Assembly: GCA_011523485.1 (NCBI GenBank)
Contig: WTGR01000788.1
Span: 1 to 14,746, forward strand
DNA length: 14,746 nucleotides
DNA from: Acidobacteriota bacterium
GTDB taxonomy: Bacteria; Acidobacteriota; Vicinamibacteria; Vicinamibacterales; UBA8438
Reading direction: 5' to 3'
Both the position numbers and the translations under genes were made by a program. Positions within the stretch are counted from its first letter, which is position 1. Every line of letters begins with the position of its first letter. This document shows positions 6,176-12,952 of the stretch, piece by piece. The notes under the pieces were generated by a model. That model saw only the letters and a list, made by a program, of their open reading frames with translations, searched no databases and had not been told where the DNA came from.

Positions 6176-6760
6176 TCAGGGAACCGTGACGACCAGTGCC
6201 CGGCACGGCTCCCCACCGACGCGGCGGTAGCCGTGCAGCACGGTCGCGTCGAGGTACGCGGCGTCCCCCGCCGCCAACGTCTCCTCCGCATCCCGCACGT
6301 ACAGGCCGAGCGTGCCCTCGAGCACGTAGACCAGCTCGACGCCTTCGTGCTTGTGCAGACGCACGTCCTCCATCGGCCGCGCCTCGAACTCGCCGAGGTA
6401 CGAGTGCATCCGCTTCCTCTCGGCGCGAAAGTCGAGCGATTCGAAGTGGTAGGCGACCTCCTTCGTTCCCATGCGCTCCGGCAGGCGCAACCGATCCTCG
6501 CGCCGTACCACGGTCACCACCGGTTGCTCGTGGCTGAAGAAGTAGTCGAGGCCGACGTTGAACACCAAGGCAATCCGCAGCAGCGTCGGCAGCGTCGGGT
6601 ACATCCGGCTCCGCTCGATCTTCGAGAGCAGCGCCGCCGAGAGCCCCGTATGCGCGCCCAGCTCGACCAACCCCATGCGCTTCCGCGTGCGCAGGTCGCG
6701 CACCTTCGGGCCGATCCCGTACCGGTCCAGGCCGTTCTGCAGGGTCTCGGTCAGCGCCAT
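6176..6760 (-). CDS. XRE-family transcriptional regulator with C-terminal cupin sensor
   Basis: 194 aa. Residues 17-73 are a lambda-repressor-like helix-turn-helix (IGPKVRDLRTRKRMGLVELG, then TGLSAALLSKIERSRMYPTL; recognition helix about 41-50). Residues 118-192 are a cupin with the complete metal triad-plus-one: H136, H138 and E142 in HKHEGVELVYVLEG, and H176 in TVLHGY. Such proteins sense a small ligand through the cupin and repress or activate adjacent genes. It is divergent from the SRPBCC gene, and a 15-bp perfect palindrome (6840-6854) lies in the shared promoter region, the probable operator. It therefore likely controls itself, the SRPBCC gene and perhaps the epimerase fusion downstream. 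The start is the ATG at 6760 with only a weak GGGGA-type ribosome site. Confidence 0.92.
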   Translation of the reverse strand: MALTETLQNGLDRYGIGPKVRDLRTRKRMGLVELGAHTGLSAALLSKIERSRMYPTLPTLLRIALVFNVGLDYFFSHEQPVVTVVRREDRLRLPERMGTKEVAYHFESLDFRAERKRMHSYLGEFEARPMEDVRLHKHEGVELVYVLEGTLGLYVRDAEETLAAGDAAYLDATVLHGYRRVGGEPCRALVVTVP

Positions 6761-6828
6761 CCGGATCCGTCCCCAATCCGATCTCCCACGAAGCGACGCG
6801 GCGCAGCGCGGGGTGGACTGCTGTTTTC

Positions 6829-6834
6829 TTTATA
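6829..6834 (-). promoter_or_regulatory. Candidate -10 box (TATAAA) for the XRE/cupin gene
   Basis: TATAAA on the minus strand lies in the only AT-rich island of this region, about 70 bp before the regulator's ATG. The palindrome at 6840-6854 would cover the promoter's spacer region, consistent with autoregulation. No strong -35 is seen. Confidence 0.4.
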
Positions 6835-6839
6835 CGTAA

Positions 6840-6854
6840 GTAGATTTAATCTAC
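6840..6854. promoter_or_regulatory. Perfect 15-bp palindromic operator
   Basis: GTAGATTTAATCTAC is a perfect 7-1-7 inverted repeat between the divergent XRE/cupin and SRPBCC genes. It overlaps by three bases the TACACT -10 of the SRPBCC promoter and lies 6 bp from the opposing TATAAA. That places it where a bound dimer would block both promoters. The flanking bases do not extend the symmetry. Confidence 0.7.
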
Positions 6855-6857
6855 ACT
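6852..6857 (+). promoter_or_regulatory. Candidate -10 box (TACACT) for the SRPBCC gene
   Basis: TACACT has a possible weak -35 (TTTATA, 17 bp upstream) and is followed after 7 nt by the ATG at 6865. No Shine-Dalgarno is present, so the transcript may be leaderless. Confidence 0.5.
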
Positions 6858-6864
6858 CTATTGC

Positions 6865-7398
6865 ATGAGAGCGCAAGAGGTCCGGCCAAGTCACTCGATC
6901 GGTATCGAGAGTCGACCGCAAGGGGGCTGGCGTCTGTCGTGCGAACAATGGTTGCCGGGAACGCCGGCGGAGGTGTTTCCGTTCTTCGGCAGTGCGCGGA
7001 ATCTCGAGCGGATCACGCCGCCGTTCCTGAGGTTCCGGATCCGCCGCGTGCGGGGGGAGCCGCTCGCAGCCGGCTCCCTGGTCGACTACAGTCTGCGGCT
7101 GCACGGCCTGCCGATCCGCTGGCGGACGCTGATCGAGGTCTGGGACCCGCCCCACCGCTTCGTCGACCTGCAGGTCCGGGGTCCGTTCCGGCACTGGCGA
7201 CACGCCCATACCTTCAAGGACTCCGGCGACCGGACGCTGGTCTCCGACGTGGTCGATTTCGATCTCTACTGCCGAACGCTCGCCCGCACGGCATTGCTCG
7301 CGTGGATCGACGCCGACCTGAGAGCCATCTTCGCTTATCGGCAACGCGCGACCGCGCGTGCGTTCCGGCCCGGTTCCGGCCAGGAACCCGCGCGGTAA
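6865..7398 (+). CDS. Stand-alone SRPBCC (START-like) family protein
   Basis: 177 aa. Residues about 24-165 form an SRPBCC fold: WRLSCEQWLPGTPAEVFPFF (the first strand and helix), NLERITPPFLRFRIRR, RWRTLIEVWDPPHRFVDLQV, RGPFRHWRHAHTF, LVSDVVDFDL and a long C-terminal helix ending in IFAYRQR. The same landmarks in the same order occur in the N-terminal domain of the SRPBCC-epimerase fusion encoded at 4709-6094, so the two are paralogues. The fold binds hydrophobic ligands such as lipids or polyketides; the ligand here is unknown. The ATG at 6865 is directly downstream of a -10 box and lacks a Shine-Dalgarno. The protein ends 16 bp short of the convergent DUF1295 gene. It is likely regulated by the divergent XRE/cupin protein. 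Confidence 0.85.
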   Translation: MRAQEVRPSHSIGIESRPQGGWRLSCEQWLPGTPAEVFPFFGSARNLERITPPFLRFRIRRVRGEPLAAGSLVDYSLRLHGLPIRWRTLIEVWDPPHRFVDLQVRGPFRHWRHAHTFKDSGDRTLVSDVVDFDLYCRTLARTALLAWIDADLRAIFAYRQRATARAFRPGSGQEPAR

Positions 7399-7414
7399 GA
7401 CCAGGTCCAAACGG

Positions 7415-8194
7415 CTATCGGTCGCGCCGGGGCGGCCTGGGCAGGAATGCGGAGGTCCGCGCAGCGTAGTCGCGATATGCCGGCTTTTCCCGCAGAAGAT
7501 CGCTCTCCAGCAGGCGCACCCCGGAGACGCGCAGCAGAAGCCAGGTCAGGAGCAGCGGGCCGACGACCGTCCAGTAGGCGCCGGGCGCGGTGCCGGCGAG
7601 ACACCATAGACCCCACCAGAGAACCGCCTCGCCGAAGTAGTTGGGATGGCGGGTAAAGCGCCAGAGGCCCCGGTCGCATACCCGGCCCCGATTCGCCGGG
7701 TCCGCCTTGAACCGCGCCATCTGCCAGTCGCCGGCGGTCTCGAAGCCGAAGCCGACGAGGAACAGGAACGCGCCCAGCGCGTCGACCAGCCGCGGACCGC
7801 CGGGTTCCTCCACGTGCATCACGGCCAGCAGCGGCAGCGAGACGACCCAGGCGAGGGCCGCCTGCAACCAGAACACGACGAACAGACTCGTCCACCGGAA
7901 GCGCGGCCGGCGCTCGCGCATCGCGCGGTACCGCCTGTCCTCCGCCGCGCCCCATCCGCGCCACGCGAGGTAGCCGGCCAGCCGGATTGCCCAGAGACCG
8001 ACCGCGGCCAGCACGACGCCGCGGCGCAACGTCAGGTCATCGGCGCCGCTCGCGTAGACCCCCGCCGCAGCCAGGATCGCGAGGCTCCAGCAGATGTCGA
8101 CGATGCTCACGTCGCGGCGCGCCACGCTCGCCGCCCAGACCGCGGTCATCAGTGCGAGCAGCGTTCCCAACCCGGCGATGGCGCTCGCGGTCAT
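7415..8194 (-). CDS. DUF1295 membrane protein (steroid 5-alpha-reductase-like)
   Basis: 259 aa, with about six membrane segments (5-24, 31-48, 58-76, 101-125, 138-150, 190-222). Family motifs: RRDVSIVDICW (26-36), AEDRRYRAMR (84-93), FETAGDWQMARFK (151-163) and the NAD(P)H-binding block RGLWRFTRHPNYFGE (175-189). Together these place it in DUF1295, related to steroid 5-alpha reductases and isoprenylcysteine methyltransferases. Members are predicted to reduce a C=C bond in a lipid. It is the third gene of a minus-strand operon; its ATG overlaps the stop of the CFA-like methyltransferase (ATGA). In this setting it could reduce or remodel the methylated acyl chain made by its two upstream neighbours. 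That role is inferred from context only. Confidence 0.9.
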   Translation of the reverse strand: MTASAIAGLGTLLALMTAVWAASVARRDVSIVDICWSLAILAAAGVYASGADDLTLRRGVVLAAVGLWAIRLAGYLAWRGWGAAEDRRYRAMRERRPRFRWTSLFVVFWLQAALAWVVSLPLLAVMHVEEPGGPRLVDALGAFLFLVGFGFETAGDWQMARFKADPANRGRVCDRGLWRFTRHPNYFGEAVLWWGLWCLAGTAPGAYWTVVGPLLLTWLLLRVSGVRLLESDLLREKPAYRDYAARTSAFLPRPPRRDR

Positions 8195-9273
8195 GTGGAT
8201 CGGGCGGCCGCGGAGGACGCGGCAGAGCCGCTGGTCTCGCCGCGGCGCAACCGGTAATGAGCCACGAACCACTCGCGGCCCGCACGATACCCGAACAGCT
8301 CCGCGCAGGCGAGCAGGAACAGCCGCCACCGCCCGACCCGCAGTCGCCCCGTGCCCGGCGCCTCCCCGGCGCCGAGCACCTGCTCCGCCTCGGCGCGTCG
8401 CGCGTCGAGGTTCGCGAGCCACGCCCGCAACGTCCGCTCGTAGTCGCCGCCGCCGACCTCCCACCGGCGCTCGAGCCGCAGCGGCCCGGCGCAGCGCGGC
8501 AGCAGATCGACGGACGGCATCATGCCGCCGGTGAAGAAGTGTCGGGCCATCCAGTCCGCACCGCCGTCCACCTCGAAGAAGTAGCAGTAGCGCCAGTGGC
8601 AGAAGAGGTGCACGAACAGGGAACCGCCCGGGACCAGCCACGATGCGATCCGCCCGAGCAGGAGCTCGTAGTTGCGCATGTGCTCGAACATCTCGACGGA
8701 CACGACCCGATCGAACGTGCCGATCGGCCGGAAGTCGTTCATGTCGGCGGTCGCGACCTGCAGGTTTCCGAGCCCGAGCCGGTCCCGCTGCGCCGTGATG
8801 TACCGCGCCTGGCCGGTGGAGTTCGAGACCGCGGTGATCTGCGCGCGAGGATACCGTTCCGCCATCCACAGCGCGAGAGCGCCCCACCCGCAGCCGAGGT
8901 CCAGCACCCGCATCCCGTCTTCGAGCTCCGCGCGATCGGCGGTCGCCTCCAGCATCGCGGACTCGGCAGCGGCCAGGGTCGTGACCCCTGCCGGCCAGAG
9001 CCCGGCGCTGTACTTGAGCCGGGGACCGAGAAGAAGTCCGAAGAACTCGGCCGGCGTCTCGTAGTGCTGGTCGTTCGCGGCCGCCGGCGCCACCGCGACG
9101 GGCCCCTGCCGCATGAGCGCCCGGTGATCGTCGACCGTTCGCGCACTCCCGCCGCCGGCCCGCCGGCGCTCCGCCTGCAGCCGCCCGCGGAGCAGCGCGC
9201 GGATGCCGAGCCGAATCAGCCCGTCCGGCATCAAGCCGCGTTCGGCCGCCGCCAGCGCCAGGGCCAGGGTCAC
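8191..9273 (-). CDS. CFA-synthase-like SAM-dependent methyltransferase (second copy)
   Basis: 360 aa from a GTG at 9273 that overlaps the stop of the CFA synthase (GTGA). The family is class I SAM methyltransferases of the Mycolic_acid/CFA group, in the branch beginning LALAAAERGLMPDGLIRLGI rather than true CFA synthases. Visible motifs: ANDQHYETPAEFF (66-78), RLKYSAGLWP (85-94; Ala where CFA synthases have Cys), SAM loop LDLGCGWG (124-131), DRVVSVEMFEHMRNY (188-202) and HFFTGGMMPS (245-254). The replaced cysteine suggests methyl addition rather than cyclopropane formation, though this is an inference. The substrate is probably an unsaturated phospholipid acyl chain. The tail after about 345 is Ser/Ala-rich and non-conserved. 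Confidence 0.88.
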   Translation of the reverse strand: MTLALALAAAERGLMPDGLIRLGIRALLRGRLQAERRRAGGGSARTVDDHRALMRQGPVAVAPAAANDQHYETPAEFFGLLLGPRLKYSAGLWPAGVTTLAAAESAMLEATADRAELEDGMRVLDLGCGWGALALWMAERYPRAQITAVSNSTGQARYITAQRDRLGLGNLQVATADMNDFRPIGTFDRVVSVEMFEHMRNYELLLGRIASWLVPGGSLFVHLFCHWRYCYFFEVDGGADWMARHFFTGGMMPSVDLLPRCAGPLRLERRWEVGGGDYERTLRAWLANLDARRAEAEQVLGAGEAPGTGRLRVGRWRLFLLACAELFGYRAGREWFVAHYRLRRGETSGSAASSAAARST

Positions 9274-10538
9274 GCCGCGCCCGCCCGATTCATCACGAGC
9301 TGCACGGCGCCGATGGTGCGTTCCAGAAAGCCCCCCTCGCAGTACGAGAAGTAGTAGTCCCAGAGCCGCAGCAGCCGCCGCGGGTAGCCGAGCGTCTCGA
9401 GCGTCGCCCGGTTGGCGGCGAGACGCGCCCGCCAGCGCCGCAGGGTCGGGGGATAGTGTTCCGTGATGTCGTACCGGTCCGCGATCCGGAACGCGGTCGC
9501 GCGCGCCAGGCGCACCCGCAGATCGGCAAGGCACGGCAGGAACCCGCCCGGGAAGATGTGCCGCTGGATGACGTCGACCGAGCGCCGGTAGGCCTCGTAG
9601 CGGTCGTCCGCGATGACGATCCCCTGCAGCAGCATCCGGCCGCCCGGCTTCGTCAGTACGTCGCACACCTGCAGGTAGCGGTCGAGAAACCGCTGCCCGA
9701 CCGCCTCGATCATCTCCACCGACACCAGCTTGTCGAACCGCCGGCGCACGACGTGCGGCAGGTCGCGGTAGTCGGCGTCGAGCACCGTGACCCGCCCCTC
9801 GAGTCCGGCGCGCGACACGGCGGCGCGCGCGTGCCGGTACTGCTCGGCGGAGATCGTCGTCGTCGTGACGCGGCAGCCGTAGCGGGAAGCGGCGTGCAGC
9901 GCCAAGCTACCCCAACCGGTCCCGATCTCGAGCAGGTCGTCGGCGGGAGACAGATCCAGCCGGCGGCAGATCAGATCGAGCTTGTGCCGCGAGGCTTCCT
10001 CTAGCGTGCTGGCGCGGCTCGGAAAGACCGCGCAGGAATAGGTCATGCTGGGATCGAGGAAATGGCCGAAGAAGTCGTTCCCGAGGTCGTAGTGCGCGGA
10101 TACGTTCCGGCGGCTCTGCAGCCGCCGGTTGCCGCGCAGCCGGTGCAGCGCCGTGTGCAGGGCGAGCGCCGCGCGCGACAGCCGGCCGTCCAGACCGGCC
10201 GCGGCGCGTTCGTTGCGGACGACGAGCCGGATCAGCGCCGTGAGGTCGTCGGCCGACCACCAGCCTTCGGCATAGGCTTCGGCCGCGCCGATGGTGCCGC
10301 CCAGCAGAAGGGCGCGCCAGGTGCGCCGGTCGTGTATCTCGACGCGGGCGGCCAGCGGCGCGGACCCGGGCTCGCCGAAGGTGTGCCGCGAAGCGCCTTC
10401 GATCACGTCCAGATGTCCGCCGGCAAAGCTGCCGAGCGCCCGTGCGACCGGCCAGGGCAGACCACCCCCGCGCCGCCGCGGCGCCGCACCCTTCGCCGGG
10501 GGATGCCACCCTGGCGTGATCGACTCCCGAGTCGCCAT
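9270..10538 (-). CDS. cfa: Cyclopropane-fatty-acyl-phospholipid synthase
   Basis: 422 aa, the usual length. It transfers a methylene group from SAM to the cis double bond of phospholipid acyl chains at the inner membrane. Motifs: an N-terminal domain to about residue 140, then NVSAHYDLGNDFFGHFL (145-161), MTYSCAVF (165-172) with the conserved Cys169, SAM loop LEIGTGWGSLAL (203-214), SVEMIEAVG (273-281) with the active-site Glu, HIFPGGFLP (327-335) and EHYPPTLRRWR (360-370). The ATG at 10538 gives a normal-length N-terminus, and codons upstream lose all similarity. A TACAAT -10 box ends 7 bp upstream of the ATG, so the mRNA may be leaderless. It heads the operon cfa - CFA-like methyltransferase - DUF1295, divergent from the FAD oxidoreductase and DUF1365, which commonly accompany CFA synthase genes. 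Confidence 0.93.
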   Translation of the reverse strand: MATRESITPGWHPPAKGAAPRRRGGGLPWPVARALGSFAGGHLDVIEGASRHTFGEPGSAPLAARVEIHDRRTWRALLLGGTIGAAEAYAEGWWSADDLTALIRLVVRNERAAAGLDGRLSRAALALHTALHRLRGNRRLQSRRNVSAHYDLGNDFFGHFLDPSMTYSCAVFPSRASTLEEASRHKLDLICRRLDLSPADDLLEIGTGWGSLALHAASRYGCRVTTTTISAEQYRHARAAVSRAGLEGRVTVLDADYRDLPHVVRRRFDKLVSVEMIEAVGQRFLDRYLQVCDVLTKPGGRMLLQGIVIADDRYEAYRRSVDVIQRHIFPGGFLPCLADLRVRLARATAFRIADRYDITEHYPPTLRRWRARLAANRATLETLGYPRRLLRLWDYYFSYCEGGFLERTIGAVQLVMNRAGAA

Positions 10539-10544
10539 GCCTCG

Positions 10545-10550
10545 ATTGTA
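10545..10550 (-). promoter_or_regulatory. Candidate -10 box (TACAAT) for the cfa operon
   Basis: TACAAT on the minus strand (5 of 6 to consensus) is followed after 6 nt (CGAGGC) by the ATG at 10538. The predicted transcription start coincides with the start codon. No -35 is evident. Confidence 0.5.
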
Positions 10551-10716
10551 CGGAAGTGATCCGTCGGCGCCGTGCGACCGGCAGCCTCGGCTTGACCGCC
10601 GGGGGCGGACGCCGGCTCCCGTTTTGCGGCAGAGGAAAAGCGGCGAGCCGCCGCGGCCAACGAAGCGACATACTGGAAGCAGGACGCGCACGGCCGGTAC
10701 GACACGAAGGCACGGC

Positions 10717-11973
10717 ATGCGGCGGCGAATCGCGATTGTCGGCGGCGGCGTCTCGGGGCTGATCGCCGCCCGGACGCTGCACGCCGGGCACGACATCACG
10801 GTGTACGAAGCGGCCGACGCGCCGGGCGGACACGCGCGAACCGTCACCGTACCCGGCGGTCTGGCCGTCGACACCGGTTTCATCGTCTTCAACGAGCGGA
10901 CGTATCCCCGTTTCACCGAGCTGCTCCGCGAGCTCGGCGTCGCGTCCCAACCGGGGGACATGTCGTTCGGGGTGAGCTGCCGACGCTGCGGAATCGAGTA
11001 CAGCAGCCGCGGCCTCGCCGGGCTCTTCGCCCGCCGGGCGCAGATCCTGAGGCCCGCCGTCCACCGCATGGCCATCGACGTCCTGCGCTTCAACGCCTGG
11101 GGACGGCGCGCGGCGGCCGGGCCGGGAGACGACGAGACGATCGGGGATCTACTGACCGCGGGCCGCTTCGGACGGGATTTCTTCCGGCACTACCTGTTGC
11201 CGATGTCGAGCGCAATCTGGTCCGCTGCGGCGGACGACGCGCACCGGCTGCCGCTGCGGTTCCTGCTGACCTTCTTCGCCAACCACGGCCTGCTGCAGGT
11301 CCGCGGCCAGCCGCCCTGGCGCACCGTCGCCGGCGGCAGCCGGCGCTACGTGGAGGCGCTGGTGCGCCCTTTCCGCGACCGCCTGCGGCTCCGCGCCGCG
11401 GTCGGCCGGATCCGGCGCCATGCCGGAGGCGTCGAGGTGCATACGGCCGAGATGGGTTGGGAGCCCTACGACGACGTGGTAATCGCGGCCCATGCCGACC
11501 AGGCGCTGGCGCTTCTCGAGCGGCCCGCCGACGAGGAGTCCGCGGCGCTCGGGGCCGTTGCCTACCGGCGCAACGTCGCCGTCCTGCATACCGATGCCCG
11601 CATCCTGCCGCGCGCACGGGATGCGTGGGCTTCCTGGAACGCGCACGTCGAGGATTGCCGGGACTCCGGCGCGAACCTGCGGATGACATACCACATGAAC
11701 CGCCTGCAGCGCCTGCCGGAGCACCCGACCTGGTGCGTCACGCTCAATGACGAAGCGCGTCTCGATCCGTCGAAGATCGTTGCGCGGCATATCTACGACC
11801 ATCCGGTCTACACGACCGAGGCGCTGCGTGCGCGGGGAGCGATCCGGACCCTGAGCGGGCGGCGCCGCACCTACTACTGCGGCGCCTATCTCGGCAACGG
11901 TTTTCACGAGGACGGCGTGCGCGCAGGCCTCGCCGCGGCCGAGGCAATCGAACGCCGGCGGGAGACGTCGTGA
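10717..11973 (+). CDS. FAD-dependent amine-oxidase-like oxidoreductase (CFA-cluster type)
   Basis: 418 aa. Dinucleotide-binding loop GGGVSGL (9-15) with the ribose-binding Glu31, then APGGHART (35-42), VDTGFIVFNERTYP (51-64), GQPPWRTVAGGSRRYVE (197-213) and the C-terminal FAD-contact block YYCGAYLGNGFHEDG (386-400). These are hallmarks of the NAD(P)/FAD-binding proteins encoded beside cfa and DUF1365 genes in many bacteria. The activity is not firmly established; an oxidation or desaturation of the modified acyl chain is the usual proposal. The ATG at 10717 has a GAAGG about 6 nt upstream. The stop overlaps the GTG of DUF1365 by four bases, so the two are made together. The 178-bp gap to the divergent cfa gene holds the promoters for both sides. 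Confidence 0.9.
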   Translation: MRRRIAIVGGGVSGLIAARTLHAGHDITVYEAADAPGGHARTVTVPGGLAVDTGFIVFNERTYPRFTELLRELGVASQPGDMSFGVSCRRCGIEYSSRGLAGLFARRAQILRPAVHRMAIDVLRFNAWGRRAAAGPGDDETIGDLLTAGRFGRDFFRHYLLPMSSAIWSAAADDAHRLPLRFLLTFFANHGLLQVRGQPPWRTVAGGSRRYVEALVRPFRDRLRLRAAVGRIRRHAGGVEVHTAEMGWEPYDDVVIAAHADQALALLERPADEESAALGAVAYRRNVAVLHTDARILPRARDAWASWNAHVEDCRDSGANLRMTYHMNRLQRLPEHPTWCVTLNDEARLDPSKIVARHIYDHPVYTTEALRARGAIRTLSGRRRTYYCGAYLGNGFHEDGVRAGLAAAEAIERRRETS

Positions 11974-12812
11974 ATTCCTGCCTGTACACCGGCTGGGTCC
12001 GGCACCGCCGTCACCATCCCCGCGTGCACGACTTCCGCTACCGGCTCTTTCTCGCGTATCTCGATCTGGACGAGCTCGATCACCTCGGCCGAACCGTGGC
12101 GCCGTTCTCGGTCAACCGTTGGAACCTCTGGTCGTTCTTCGACCGCGATCACGTGGACGGCCGTCCGGGGGCGACTTCCGGGAAGGTGCGGAGGCTCCTC
12201 GCGCGCCATGGCATCGCGCTCGACGGCGGCACGATAGCGCTGCTCACGCAATGTCGCGTCCTCGGCTACGTCTTCAATCCGATCAGCCTGTACTACTGCC
12301 ACGACGCCGGCGGCGCCCTGGCCGCGGTAGTCGCCGAGGTCGACAACACGTTCGGCGAACGGCACCTGTATCTGCTCGACGGGAGACGGGCGGCCGCCGG
12401 GAGCGCGACGGCGCGCTTCCGCTGCGCCAAGGAGATGCACGTCTCGCCGTTTCTGGCAATGGACTGCACGTACGATTTCGAGCTGGCCCCGGTCGGCGAC
12501 CGCCTGAGCGTCGCCATCGTGCAGCACGAGCGCGGGCGGCGCGTGCTGGACGCCCGGCTCCGGGGACGGCGCAGGCCGCTGACGACCAGCACGGTCGCGG
12601 ACGCGCTGCTACGCTATCCGTTCGTCACGTTGAAGACGATCGCCGCGATCCACGTCGAGGCCGCCCGGCTGTATCTGAAGGGGATTCCGTTCCTCGGCCA
12701 CCCCGGCGAGACCGCGGCCCGGCGGAAACAGCGCGCACTGCTTGCCGCCGGCGAGGGCGGACGGGAGCACGCGCCGGCGGGACCGTCCGCAGGCGGACCG
12801 GGAAGACCATGA
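11970..12812 (+). CDS. DUF1365 family protein
   Basis: 280 aa from a GTG that overlaps the preceding stop (GTGA). Signatures: RHRRHHPRVHDFRYRLF (11-27), GYVFNPISLYYC (99-110), EVDNTFGERHLY (123-134), KEMHVSPF (154-161) and YPFVTLKTIAAIHVEA (216-231). This is the complete DUF1365 family, a probable membrane-associated protein of unknown activity found almost always next to an FAD oxidoreductase and CFA synthase. Length is at the upper end of normal; the last 30 residues are a low-complexity Gly/Pro/Arg tail. It probably partners the FAD protein in acyl-chain modification. Its stop overlaps an ATG that opens a truncated DUF523 gene. Confidence 0.92.
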   Translation: MNSCLYTGWVRHRRHHPRVHDFRYRLFLAYLDLDELDHLGRTVAPFSVNRWNLWSFFDRDHVDGRPGATSGKVRRLLARHGIALDGGTIALLTQCRVLGYVFNPISLYYCHDAGGALAAVVAEVDNTFGERHLYLLDGRRAAAGSATARFRCAKEMHVSPFLAMDCTYDFELAPVGDRLSVAIVQHERGRRVLDARLRGRRRPLTTSTVADALLRYPFVTLKTIAAIHVEAARLYLKGIPFLGHPGETAARRKQRALLAAGEGGREHAPAGPSAGGPGRP

Positions 12813-12928
12813 CGGCTGCGGCGCCGGTTCGCATCGGGGTCTCGAGCTGCCTGCTCGGCGAGAGGGTCCGGCACGACGGCGGGCACACTCCTGCGGCGCA
12901 GACACCCGGCCGACATGCCCGTGACTGA
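12809..12928 (+). pseudogene. Truncated DUF523 (YbbK-like) gene remnant
   Basis: The ATG overlaps the DUF1365 stop (ATGA), as expected of an operon gene. The first 26 codons give MTAAAPVRIGVSSCLLGERV then RHDGGH, the conserved DUF523 N-terminus (IGVSSCLLG...VR.DGGH). Similarity stops at about 12887; 13 unrelated codons follow and a TGA ends the frame after 39 aa, against about 150 aa for a DUF523 protein or 300 or more when fused to DUF1722. Neither other forward frame continues the family, so this is a loss of sequence, not a simple frameshift. The break coincides with a fragment resembling the end of the dispersed repeat. DUF523/DUF1722 genes often lie near photolyase and CFA-type clusters, so the gene probably belonged to this locus. 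Confidence 0.75.
12888..12917 (+). repeat. Possible 3' fragment of the dispersed repeat
   Basis: The 21 bases from 12891 (CTGCGGCGCAGAC.CC.GGCC) match 18 of 21 positions of the end of repeat copy A and 17 of 21 of copy B. As in copy B, an ATG follows (after a 2-base gap). It lies immediately after the last recognisable DUF523 codon. It is short and GC-rich, so chance similarity is possible. Confidence 0.4.
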
Positions 12929-12934
12929 TAGAAT
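12929..12934 (+). promoter_or_regulatory. Candidate -10 box (TAGAAT) for DUF983-MFS
   Basis: TAGAAT (5 of 6 to consensus) lies 18 nt before the GTG start of DUF983, in the gap left after the DUF523 remnant. There is no clear -35. It may give the downstream pair its own promoter. Confidence 0.3.
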
Positions 12935-12952
12935 GATGCAGGCAGCGCTCCA

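Noticed and set aside
4733..6868. A 711-codon plus-strand open frame opposite the epimerase and regulator genes
   Set aside because: It is antisense to two well-supported genes, has no recognisable domain and is rich in Arg/His/Pro/Gln. Long antisense frames are expected at this GC content.
7399..7414. Terminator between the convergent SRPBCC and DUF1295 genes
   Set aside because: The 16-bp gap has no stem-loop or T-run that I can support.
10557..10562. TGATCC near the cfa start, resembling the -35 of RpoE/ChrR singlet-oxygen promoters
   Set aside because: No matching -10 is found 16-18 bp downstream on the plus strand, and the site is badly placed for the minus-strand cfa promoter.
10539..10716. 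A riboswitch or small RNA in the divergent cfa/FAD intergenic region
   Set aside because: No known conserved fold or strong paired structure was seen beyond ordinary GC-rich inverted repeats.
12887..12952. DUF523 as a frameshifted but otherwise complete gene
   Set aside because: None of the forward frames after the break gives the next DUF523 motifs, and DUF983 starts only about 65 bp later, so the rest of the gene is missing.
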